Shown here: piece by piece, positions 20,239 through 28,742 of the stretch
How the letters are laid out: every line of letters begins with the position of its first letter
How positions within the stretch are numbered: position 1 is the first letter of the stretch
Assembly: GCA_003427395.1 (NCBI GenBank)
Contig: BFEA01000005.1
Span: 6,817,403-6,850,680 of the forward strand
From: Chara braunii
Taxonomy: Eukaryota > Streptophyta > Charophyceae > Charales > Characeae
Length of the DNA: 33,278 bases
Reading direction: 5' to 3'
Program-made: the position numbers and the translations under genes
The notes under the pieces: generated by a model
Databases searched by the model: none
Told to the model about the DNA's origin: nothing
The model's input: the letters and a program-made list of their open reading frames with translations, nothing else

Positions 20239-21220
20239 ATCCCATAACAGAATGATGTGATGTGACTGTTTTGGGTGTTGTATCAAGACCTACAGGGGGA
20301 TGATCCTGTTGAATAAATTGCGAGACTTTTGAAAGTTAAATTCAGTTTTAATATTGAATATTGATATGAGAATTTCGGTCATAGTTCGGATGTTTGTTGA
20401 ATTGTTGTGTATTGTAACTGTTGCTTTTACATGAGAATTTCGTAAGAATCCTAATTTCTATTTGGATAGCGGACGGCAGAGAATGTCGTTCATTGAGTGT
20501 TGGTAAAACATTTTCGGCTCAGTTCCGGACGGTTACTTGATTGATTATACGAAGTACCTATTGAAGTCTTATGAAGTTTCTATTGAAATTTTGATGAAGA
20601 GCGATGGGAACGTCGCTCGGTAGGACCCATTCATGGGAGATAATAGTTTTGAGTAGTCGTCGGTGGAATGTTGTCGGGACTATTCTGATTGTAGCGTCTT
20701 CAGGTTGGATAAAGCCCAACGGATGAATCTTAGGGTTCTTGAAAAATACATACCATAAATTATATCTGGTACCATTCCAATAAAGAGTGATTATATTTTT
20801 AGACTACCAAAAGAATGACTCGGATTTTGGTATAAGTTTCGACCTAATTGTGATTGGGAGAATTTTGTTATTATTTTTACAAAGGAGTTCCATAAGAATT
20901 TAGACAAGCCTATATTATTTGTTAATATAGGGTGAACGATGGGGACGTCGTTCAATGGGGTCTCGGGATGCTGTCGGGGCAAATACCCTGACAAGGGTAT
21001 TTGCCGGGGATTTTAAACGTCGGACGTTGTCCAACTCTTTCGTTGGATTAAAGTACTTGATGAAACTGACGTTGCCATAAAGTTTATTCAGACCAACCCT
21101 ACGACCGAGAGACCTGAATTTTTAGAACCTGAGGTCGTTGACGTAGGATGTCATTGACGTCCGATCGAAACAACAAGAGTCGGCGGTACGACCTGTCATC
21201 CGTGATGTCTTACAAGGCCG
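20239..21220. other. Non-coding with several small hairpins
   Basis: No coding similarity. Perfect stems: 20599-20618 (GAGCGA/TCGCTC), 20910-20930 (8 bp, CTATATTA/TAATATAG), 20934-20953 (GAACGA/TCGTTC), 20978-21005 (12 bp) and 21028-21045 (6 bp). The hairpins at 20599 and 20934 sit in two diverged copies of the same sequence. Confidence 0.5.
20978..21005. repeat. Hairpin, 12-bp perfect stem
   Basis: GGCAAATACCCT pairs with AGGGTATTTGCC across the 4-nt loop GACA. No T run follows, so it is not a bacterial-type terminator. Function unknown. Confidence 0.7.
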
Positions 21221-21730
21221 GGGATGTACTCGGTCATAGGGATGATAAAGCTAAACTTACCCTACCTAAAAGGTAGCGGTCGCGCGATTCAGGAGCACAG
21301 TAGACCAAATAGTTGGTCGCGCCATGTATGTGGCTACGGCATGCGTGCCACACTGCCAGACGGTCGCTGGGTTGGCGACTGCACGACTGGCGAGCGGTTG
21401 GGGTTGCTGAGGTACGCAGGCATAGCCTGTGTGAGGCCATAAGGCGATACCACGCTGGACCAGGCTCTTCATAAGGAAGAGCTGCTCGTATTTCAATGTG
21501 GAATAGGAGCTAGCCCAGTAGGATATCATACCAGATTCTTGCCCAGTAGATATCGGGATCAAGCCTTGATGACATCACCATTGGACTAGCTCCTTTTGGA
21601 GCAACCCAACCTTTTTGCGCGACCGTTCTCGGTCGTCCGATCGATGAGATCGCGCGGCTGAAAACAGTCGCGCGCAGATTAACAAGGCCCCTCCGCAAGG
21701 ACAACACGCGTAAATCGAGAAATGGTCCAA

Positions 21731-21838
21731 TTTTTTTTTTTTTTTTTTTTTTTGAGTCCTTCGAGACTCGAACTTGGATCTGTAGCTTAGGAGCAAGGCG
21801 GAGGGGCTCTATGCTACGAGGGACCGTTGCCATAAGCC
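21731..21838 (-). mobile_element. tRNA-derived SINE-like insertion with poly(A)
   Basis: Read on the minus strand, an acceptor-like GGTCCCTC is followed by TAGCATAGAGCCC (weak box A), an anticodon-arm-like GCCTTGCTCCTAAGC, a box-B-like AGTTCGAGTCT, and GAAGGACTC, which can pair with the acceptor start. A run of 23 A follows at once (T run 21731-21753 on the plus strand). A tRNA-like head followed by poly(A) is typical of a short SINE or tRNA retropseudogene. Several stems are mismatched, so it is decayed. I found no clear target-site duplication. Confidence 0.5.
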
Positions 21839-22028
21839 AACGGAGTAAAAAAGTATATATATACAGCTAAAGCGCCAAGTGGCGCTCGTAGAAAGAGAGG
21901 GATTTGCAGTCCCTGGGAAGGAGGAAACGGGCACCTGTTTTTAAGGCGCCAAGTCGTTTTTAGGTAAGTTGTGGTTTTCTTTTTTTGAATTTGTTTTTCT
22001 TCTTCTTTTGTTTCTTTTTGGGAGTTAC

Positions 22029-22098
22029 TTCGTTCCCCCTCCCCGTTCGTAATCGTTGAGGCACAACCAACAGGGAAAACGGGGAGGGGTTGGAACGA
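22029..22098. repeat. Inverted repeat, arms about 18-21 bp
   Basis: The left arm TTCGTTCCCCCTCCCCGTT (22029-22047) and right arm AACGGGGAGGGGTTGGAACGA (22078-22098) are complementary apart from about three extra bases in the right arm. The loop is about 30 nt. Confidence 0.65.
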
Positions 22099-22202
22099 TC
22101 AACCTAAGGACTGTAAAAAAAAAAAAACAAAAAAAAAAAAATAGTTTTTTCAGACTGTGTCGTAGCACAAAGGTTCCCACTTCGTTTTGGATAGATGACG
22201 GT

Positions 22203-22258
22203 GGCCACGAGATCTTGAGATCTCGCGGCCCACAGTGCACACGCGGAGAAACTGTGGG
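22203..22258. repeat. Two abutting hairpins
   Basis: GGCCACGAGATCT (22203-22215) pairs with AGATCTCGCGGCC (22218-22230) at 12 of 13 positions with a 2-nt loop. CCCACAGT (22229-22236) pairs perfectly with ACTGTGGG (22251-22258). The two stems overlap by only two bases. Confidence 0.65.
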
Positions 22259-22356
22259 AGTTGAGTGGAGAGGGAGAAAGAAAGAAATGGGAGGATGAGA
22301 GAGAGGAGGACCTACTCTTCCCGACCTGCCAGCTGCCTCCCGTTGTCAGGGGGGGG

Positions 22357-22404
<48 letters not shown>
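22357..22404. repeat. Poly(A) run, 48 bases
   Basis: Follows a G run at 22349-22356. It could be the poly(A) tail of a retroposed sequence, but the 300 bases upstream are the hairpin block and not a recognisable gene. Run length in such assemblies is unreliable. Confidence 0.8.
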
Positions 22405-22405
<1 letters not shown>

Positions 22406-22642
22406 AACAACAACGAGAAACGGGATCAGACTTTTTTTGAAAATCTGTATTTTTTGGTTTGCGCCAATATTGTTTTGGTGGCATAAAACAATTTTGTCGA
22501 GCTTGATTTTTTTTCTGTAGGTAACCAGGCACCTAAGCCATGTGCATAAATTGTTTTAGATTTTTTTATTAGGCGAATAGTTTTCTAAAAATCATCAAAG
22601 TCGGGGTACTTTTTGCACCCCGCTCTGAGCCTGTCGGGATTT

Positions 22643-22666
22643 CAACTCGTGAATTTTCACGAGTTG
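22643..22666. repeat. Hairpin, 11-bp perfect palindromic stem
   Basis: CAACTCGTGAA and TTCACGAGTTG are exact reverse complements separated by two T. A 6-bp stem lies just before it (22602-22622, CGGGGT/ACCCCG). Confidence 0.7.
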
Positions 22667-22791
22667 TTTCCCTACCTCTCCCAATCTGACAACTGCCATC
22701 CCCGTTTTCAGGGGAGGGCATGGGAGAAAAGAGAAAAAGAAGGTAGAAGGAGAAAAAAGGAAAAAGAAAAAGTCACGGCCACGATAAGATA

Positions 22792-23143
22792 CAGGCCAAA
22801 CTGGCCTGAATGTGACTCAGGCCAGGGAGTTGAAGAGGTGGTGAGGGAAACTTGGTTGGAAACAACTATTTTCCCGCTGAACCTGCACTCAGTGCGGGGC
22901 TGAGTGCAGGGAAAAGGGAAAAAAAGAGGGGGCAGTTGAGTACAACTGCCACCCTAAGTGTGTGACTGAGGTGAGACGGCCTCAGTCCGTTGATCTGGCT
23001 CAGATCAACGGCCCCAGGCAAGTGACGAATTTTGCCTGGGGGAAGCTGAGGCTGCTACTGCCCTCCTCAGCCACTACAAAAGAGGCAGTTGTCCCCCAGC
23101 TGCCTCACACTTGCCTCCAGCTGCCAGTGTGCGACAGCACACT
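22792..23143. repeat. Array of ten perfect hairpins
   Basis: Stems of 7-11 bp, all without mismatch: 22792-22808 (7), 22802-22824 (8), 22882-22910 (10), 22931-22950 (8), 22965-22986 (7), 22987-23011 (11), 23012-23041 (10), 23045-23071 (7), 23082-23106 (7) and 23126-23143 (7). Three of them (22965-23041) follow each other with no spacer base. Between the second and third lies GGGAAA/TTTCCC (22845-22875) with a nested GTTG/CAAC. The stems do not share one sequence, so this is not a simple tandem repeat. No open frame of interest crosses the array. Confidence 0.75.
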
Positions 23144-23373
23144 TGCCTCATCGCTGGAGTGTTGGAGAGGGGGCAGGAGTGTTGTCGGCGGAGCTGAAGG
23201 ACTGTGGAGGAGCGCGAAGAAGGAGGAGATAGCCATAGCCTTGGCTGGAGCACTCTGCTTCACCCCTTGGCAGGCTAGTCTCAAGGGGGACTCTGCGACA
23301 GCGTGGTGAGGAGCGGCAGCAGAGCGTGGCAAGGAGCGACGGGGAGCACGACAACTGGTGGAGGTGTGTCGGC

Positions 23374-23428
23374 CGATATTTTCGGCAACCATAACCCATT
23401 TTTGTGGGTTTATGCTGCCGAAATATCG
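23374..23428. repeat. Long imperfect hairpin with GCTGCCGAAAT arm
   Basis: The left arm starts CGATATTTTCGGCAACCATA and the right arm ends TATGCTGCCGAAATATCG; about 22-24 bases pair with a few one-base differences around a short T-rich loop. The right arm contains the GCTGCCGAAAT word of the repeats at 11.8 kb. Confidence 0.7.
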
Positions 23429-23540
23429 CAGCGTCGGTGCGACACCTTAATTTTGAGGGGTGACGCTGCCGTTTTCATGGCACGTCGGCGACACTTTATT
23501 TTGAAGAGTGGCGCTGCCATTTTCACGGCACGGTAGTACG

Positions 23541-23930
23541 GCACGGCGGAGCGCGGCCGTCTTTTTGCAGTGGTACGGCACGGCGAAGCCCCGCCATCTT
23601 TTTACGGTGGTATGCCACAGTGAAGCGCCGCCGTCTTTTTGCGGTGGTACGGCACGGCGAAGCGCTACCATTTTTTTTTGCAGTGGTACAGCACGACGAA
23701 GCGCTGCCGTTTTTTTTACGGTGGTACGGCACGACGAAGTGCTATCGTTTTTTTTACGGTGGTACGGCACGGTGAAGCGCCGCCGTCTTTTACGGTGGTA
23801 CGGCACGGTGAAGCACTGCCGTCTTTTTTACGGTGGTACGGCACGACGAAGCGCTGCCGTTTTGTTTTTCTTTTACGGCGGTACGACACGGCGAAGCGCT
23901 GCCGTTTTTTTTTACGAGGATTCGGCACGG
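23541..23930 (+). repeat. Tandem array, about ten units of 36-45 bp
   Basis: Units run GCACGGCGAAGCGCTGCCGT, then a T run of variable length, then TACGGTGGTACG. I count ten units and a partial eleventh. The length differences come from the T runs. Each unit is itself a small inverted repeat (ACGGC/GCCGT around AGCGCT). The frames across it on both strands are translations of the repeat. Confidence 0.85.
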
Positions 23931-23959
23931 CAATGGAATTGCGGCACGACGGTGGGACG

Positions 23960-25545
23960 TGAGTGGGCGGCGCATTGACCATTGGGAGCACGTGGCACTT
24001 GCGGTTTTGACACCAGGTAGTGTTATTATTTTTTTGGAGAGTGTGGTGAGAGCAGTTCCGGCATTTGGGATCATTCGATGCTACAAGCGGTAGTGAGGGA
24101 CCACTTGGGATCAGTTGGGATCGATGCAGGACGCAGTGGATTTTTTTTGGGACGAGTGTGGCTCGCCATCTTAGCACTTGGAATTGCCGCGAGTGAAACT
24201 TGTGAATCGGGAATAGATTGAGACAAGTAGTTGGTCCAAGACTTACCTCGGGACTGCGATTTCTTCGGCGACGGGTATATGTTACTTGACTTTCTTGAGT
24301 GAGCCACAGCGCGTTCGACACCACTTTACTCAAGGTCAGTCACTGGACGACTCAGACTCCCTTCACACCTGTGTGCACCCACACATTGCTTGACTCTTTC
24401 GCTTTGAATGTTCAGGAAAAAAGGTTGAGTGGGGTTGTGGGCGTCGTGCATGAGTGACGTGAGTAGTGGGACTTGGCTTGTCTTCTTTTGATCGTGTTGT
24501 CTGCGTGGTGTGAAGGTGAGTAAAAAGACTATGTATGAAAGTGGGACAAAATGCTATTTGACAAAATGAAAGAAAGTTTCGCCTCCTTACATTTTTTTTC
24601 CTTTCGTCAGTGAGTTGGGTGAACTTGCTTGCTATTTTTGAAGGATAATCGATGGGTGCCATGAGAAAAGGAATCTTGAAAACAGAAAGAGAATCAAAGC
24701 ATAATGAATTTAACTTTTCCCTATGAATCCCGTTCTATCCCGATCGACCCTCTTGTTTGCGCCTGTCCGAATGAGTCTTTATCTCTCGCTCTTGACTTTT
24801 CTTTTCGTCCAGGTTACCTTGAGTTTAGAAAACAAGAACAATTAAAAATTGTTTGTGGTGAACACATTCTCATCTTTCAAGGAAGCATCTGGGGCGGAGG
24901 TTCGTTGCATCAGGAGTCGGCCCTGTTATCGACCCAGAATGGACCGTTTCTACGGGGGGTACTTTGCCGATTCGGTGGAGACGGTCCGACTTCTTAGATC
25001 CGAGTTTTGTGCTTGGGTGAGGAGGAGGAGTACCCCAGACCACTTCCTAGAGGGTGAGGCATGCAACACTTCAAGCAATGCACCTGATAAAGAATCATCT
25101 GCAAAGTAGTCTGTCATCGAAAAGATTAGGAACATACAGCGACAAGTGTATGCATGTCTAATCTTAGGTCGATAGGTTGGAATTAATGACTTTGGCAGCA
25201 CATCTCATCAAGTCAAAACTAAGGCAGTACGACTACCTTGTCCGCTGCACCAATATTATTGTCGATAGCCAACTTCTTGTTGGCGGTTATTCGATTGTTT
25301 TGTGGTGTTCGACCTTAGATGGTCGGATTGTATTTCGATCCTATGTTAATGAATGTATCTAATGATAATTTGGATTTTATCTGTCATCATTTCAGGTTGA
25401 ATATATTTTCCTGTCGACTACGGTCGATTCTTTTTTATATAATTATATGTGGTCGCTTAACTTTCTTTTGACTAGTGTCTAAAAGGACTAGGATACTGTG
25501 GGTTTCACACTTGGCTGAGACCATCCTAGTCAACAGGCGTACATT
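23960..25545. other. Non-coding stretch, nothing recognised
   Basis: Mixed-composition sequence. An unrecognised frame of 97 codons lies at 24704-24997 (plus strand; start MNLTFPYESRSIPIDPL) and another at 24849-25109. Neither shows a domain, and both end without context. I see no RNA gene or mobile-element end. Confidence 0.35.
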
Positions 25546-25548
25546 TCG

Positions 25549-25990
25549 TTCTTAGGACATCAGCGCCCTAATGGACGAACGGTGTCCGGGTTCAATTGGC
25601 GTTTTAATCGCGAGTACCTATACTACAGCAAGCGAGCAAATGCCCTCGGTCGACCCACCTCAGGAATTGCATTTAAAAGCTTTCGCACGTGGGTTGGTAG
25701 CTCGGTAGGGATACGCCCCTAAGGGTGGTGACAACCCCTTAGGGAAGCAAGTTGTGCCCCGCAGGAACCTATCCTGTCGTAGGACACCACGGGATGTACA
25801 GCTCGTGCACCCGGCTAGAGCGGCGAAGGAACGATGTGACGGCACACCCGTCTCGGCGGTTAGCGAGATTATTTCGCGTCGTTCCCAAGTTGTGTCTTAT
25901 GTTGTGTTTTTGTTTAACTCCTGCGTGACATGGTCGGGAGGGCTCCCGCCTCTGCGGAAGAAAAGGCGGGGGCCGATGCGCTCGACACTG
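25549..25990. repeat. Repeat R, copy 1
   Basis: About 440 bases that align by eye, with many differences, to 32183-32556 in the same orientation. Best shared words: CTACAGCAA with CGAG, GCCCTCGG, ACGTGGGT, GTAGCTCG, GGTGACAAC and CGGGAGGG, ending GATGCGCTC. A 9-bp perfect stem CCCTAAGGG/CCCTTAGGG lies at 25717-25744. Not identified; it could be an LTR or a dispersed repeat. Confidence 0.65.
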
Positions 25991-25999
25991 TAACCAATT

Positions 26000-27098
26000 G
26001 TGCTAGGCCCAAGGCTTAGTTTAGCACTAGCGGACACCTATGTAAGCGGGTATCATGCAGCAAGTAGGTCTACTGAATCGTTTCAAGGCCGCCCTCTCAG
26101 CCTATCACCTAAAATCACGGTCGTTAAGCCCCTGCGCCTACCGCGCAGTCGGTCACTTCCACCCTTTTACCCTTACGTCCCTTTACACTCATCACGTAGA
26201 ACCATGTCACTATCGACGTCGTCCTCCGTACGTATACACATGTCACGGTCAAGTGTATCTATCAAAATAAAACATCATTTAATCCTAGTTTAATAAGAAC
26301 TAAACAAACTTGGCCGGCAATCGCTCCAATTCTACAATCAACAATAACAAAAGAGTCACGTGCGCCTCAAGTCTGCGCGCCCACACACTCCCTATTCCTA
26401 GTCAACTATTCAGTCAGCGTACTCAAAACACAGTTGCAACTCGCGCGGTATCCTCAAACTTTAAACCATACTTATTTTCTGTCACTTGCAAAAAATCAGG
26501 GTGGATACGCTAGTAAGGGTATTCACACCGACAACAGTTGCCTTTGGTCTATCATTCAAAACAATACGCAACCCATTAGGGGCTCGTTTTGAAATTGGTA
26601 GGGAGGAAGGTAACTCTCCTGTGTAGTCGTTGGAGAGTGGCCCTGTTAGTCGTCGGACATGGTAGACTATAAAGGAAAAGCTTGACTGCTTTCACACACT
26701 AAGGATATCAAAAGCACGATCACATAGTTTTTTAAGGACTAACTGGTGGGGGACAGAGGTGGTTGGATAGCAAGGGTGACATGGGCAGGTAATGCATCAG
26801 AGAATCAAACTTAGGATGTGCACCGAAATAGGCAAAATGGTGGGTTCATCAGAGACTACCAACTCTTTTTCAATGATTGACCAACAATCGATCCAAGCGC
26901 CCCCCTAAGGCCATAACTTCCCTGATTCGTTCCCGGTCTGTGCCCTCTGCCTCATGGAATTTCAGTGATGCATAGAAAGGAGTTACAAAGAGGGCAAAGA
27001 TACTCAAAGGTCTTTTTGGAAGCAAGGTAGAGCTAAATAGCAGAAGGTCTGAGCTCTGCTTCGATGTAGGTTGCAACATTATCTTGGGTTGACAATTT
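26000..27098. other. Non-coding stretch, nothing recognised
   Basis: Frames of up to 97 codons (26000-26293) show no known domain. No tRNA, repeat array or element end was seen by eye. Confidence 0.35.
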
Positions 27099-27335
27099 AT
27101 GCATTTTGCAAAGTTTTTGCTTGCTTTGGTGTTAGGGATTGACAAGTGCTCTAGTGTCCCCTGGGGGACTCATTGTCCTTTGGTGAGTATTTTACAAGCG
27201 ACCAAGTCCATCCTCCTGGTCATATTAGCAATTGTGGGGTTGATCGTCGTGAGTGTGGGGGTCGTGCTCTTCCTGTTCTTCACGATCCCAATGTTGGTTA
27301 TCATCGTCGGGATTTTGTTCACGATCTTCATTTGA
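27099..27335 (+). CDS. Small hydrophobic ORF, not recognised
   Basis: A 78-codon frame. Residues 37-78 form two strongly hydrophobic segments (ILLVILAIVGLIVVSVGVVL and LVIIVGILFTIFI), long enough for membrane helices. After the TGA the same frame continues with a third (VLLFVAIGLLPVVITLLFAV) to 27450. The DNA is T/G-rich with recurring GTTGTT and ATCGTCG words, and such composition alone gives Val/Leu/Ile-rich translations. No family recognised. Probably chance. Confidence 0.15.
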   Translation: MHFAKFLLALVLGIDKCSSVPWGTHCPLVSILQATKSILLVILAIVGLIVVSVGVVLFLFFTIPMLVIIVGILFTIFI

Positions 27336-27553
27336 GTGTTGTTGTTCGTTGCAATCGGGTTGTTGCCCGTGGTGATCACGTTGTTATTCGCAGTGCTGAT
27401 TCTTGTGATCGTCGCTCCCGCCAACCCCTCGTGTAGGACATCTATATGATTTAAAAATTCCCCCATTCAAGATTACTATTGTTGCTTCCATGACTGTTAT
27501 CGTTGTTTCTCGTCGAGGTGTTGTTACCTAAGCTCAGTGCTGGTGCGAGCTAT

Positions 27554-27630
27554 CACGGTAGAATTAGTGACTGAGGTGAAGTCGTAACAAGGTAGTCGTA
27601 GGGGAACCTGCATCTGGATGGACTCCTTTC
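27554..27630 (+). pseudogene. Mitochondrial rrn18 3' end (nuclear copy)
   Basis: GTGAAGTCGTAACAAGGTA at about 27576-27594, followed by GTAGGGGAACCTGCATCTGG, is the 3' end of the small-subunit rRNA in its plant mitochondrial form; the GTAGGGGAACCTG wording separates it from plastid and nuclear 18S ends. Only the last 75 or so bases are present, and a few positions differ from the usual sequence (TAGTCG for TAGCCG, CATCTGG for CGGCTGG). It therefore looks like a decayed transfer of organelle DNA. Confidence 0.8.
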
Positions 27631-27824
27631 CAATATACATACCCAGATTTGATTTAATGTCGATCTATTCAGACTAGTTACCAAAGGCGCGAAGCACAAT
27701 TCCGAGTATCCGGGTACTATTGTAGGACATTTTGTCTGTGTGCCAGCACGAAGTGTGGCGTCAGAGTTTCCATAGTACATGAAAATGGAAGGGAAACATT
27801 CAGTAGTCTTGCCAAACTGATGGA

Positions 27825-27900
27825 GAGCCATGTGCTTGGAAATCTTGCACGCACGGTTCGGAGGGAAACTTAGTCAGATTACACACACTGCTTACCCTAT
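27825..27900 (+). pseudogene. Group II intron domains V-VI
   Basis: GAGCC at 27825 and GGTTC at 27855-27859 close a 35-nt hairpin containing GTGC/GCAC and a GAAA loop, the catalytic domain V of a group II intron. The preceding AAACTGATGGA is also typical. One A-C mismatch in the lower stem and a widened upper stem suggest decay. A weaker stem follows (TAGTCAG with CTGCTTA, about 27871-27894) with an A near the end, as in domain VI, and the intron would end near CCCTAT (27900). Domains I-IV are not recognisable in the 190 bases upstream. Confidence 0.75.
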
Positions 27901-27935
27901 CTATTGGGTCGTTGGTTCGAATCCAACCTAGGGAG
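27901..27935 (+). pseudogene. tRNA-Asn-like 3' half (exon 2 after the intron)
   Basis: A perfect T arm GTTGG-TTCGAAT-CCAAC (27911-27927), then the acceptor 3' strand CTAGGGA and a G at the discriminator place. The implied 5' acceptor strand is TCCCTAG. This resembles organelle trnN(GUU), and a group II intron in the anticodon region of mitochondrial trnN is, to my knowledge, known in some charophytes and relatives. The anticodon itself is on the missing first exon, so the Asn identity is an inference. Confidence 0.55.
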
Positions 27936-27939
27936 CTGT

Positions 27940-28680
27940 TCTAAGTTCAAATATACGGTCGACCGACATTCTATTCTAGAGGCTACTGTTGTATACAGTC
28001 TGCTGTTTGTTGTTATTTTTTTTGACTTATGAGCTACGGATGACATTGTTGGTCAGCTCATTGTGTTGCTGTCGTTTTTCTCCCAACGGTGCAGCAACAT
28101 TACAACAACGATGGATTACTACTGCTTCGATAACTGAGGTATTTCCGTTATTGGTTGGGATTGGGTGTTGCAGTTCGCCTTCACTGCAAGGCCCTTAGGA
28201 TATCAAGGCACCAAGCCTTCTTCACGTGAGTCTGAGTGACACCTTCCTTAATTTTGAGATTTCGAAACCTCTATCTCCGTTTTTCTTACTTTTAGTCTAC
28301 TCTGTGGTTCGGGAAAGGAAGGCAGCAAGTGAGATTACAACCCACAAGACTGCAGCAAGGCCTTGTGGGGGGTAGCCCACCAATTGCAGGAACTCTGTCG
28401 GGGCCCAGACAAGGTTCCGGAGGCAGGGAACTGTCAGGTATAACTACGTTTGCACGTATGATCCCGTACACCCTTAATTTTACTACTCTCTATGTGCATA
28501 CAAGTATGATTGAGAATACTTATTTTTCACGTAATTTAATTAAGTATGTGTGAAGTTCAAACTACTTGCTTGAAGGCAAAGAGAATGAATGGGAGAAGGT
28601 TGACAAAAAAAACAAAGGGTTAGTTTTGTTCGTGTTTGACTGGGTCAACCAAAGGTTGGGCGCATTCTAAGTGTGTAGGC
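27940..28680. other. Non-coding stretch after the organelle insert
   Basis: No domain or RNA recognised. It is not clear by eye where the mitochondrial insert ends. Confidence 0.35.
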
Positions 28681-28742
28681 TCAGTGCTATATTTCTTTTT
28701 GTTTATTGGGCTGTCTGGTTGGTTTTCAGGGGCTGGACTCAT

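Noticed and set aside
20978-21005. Rho-independent terminator
   Set aside because: Strong hairpin but no following T run, and the genome appears eukaryotic.
23508-24333. Repetitive proteins on both strands (YHRKK and WYGTAK repeats)
   Set aside because: Direct translations of the tandem array at 23541-23930, open in several frames at once, with T runs of variable length that would shift the frame between copies.
25700-25720. tRNA box-A-like word GTAGCTCGGTAGG in repeat R
   Set aside because: No box B at the right distance downstream and no cloverleaf; the TTCAA-like word lies upstream instead.
27541-27552. GTGCG as the 5' end of the group II intron
   Set aside because: It lies upstream of the rrn18 fragment, so it cannot be the start of the intron whose domain V follows the rRNA end.
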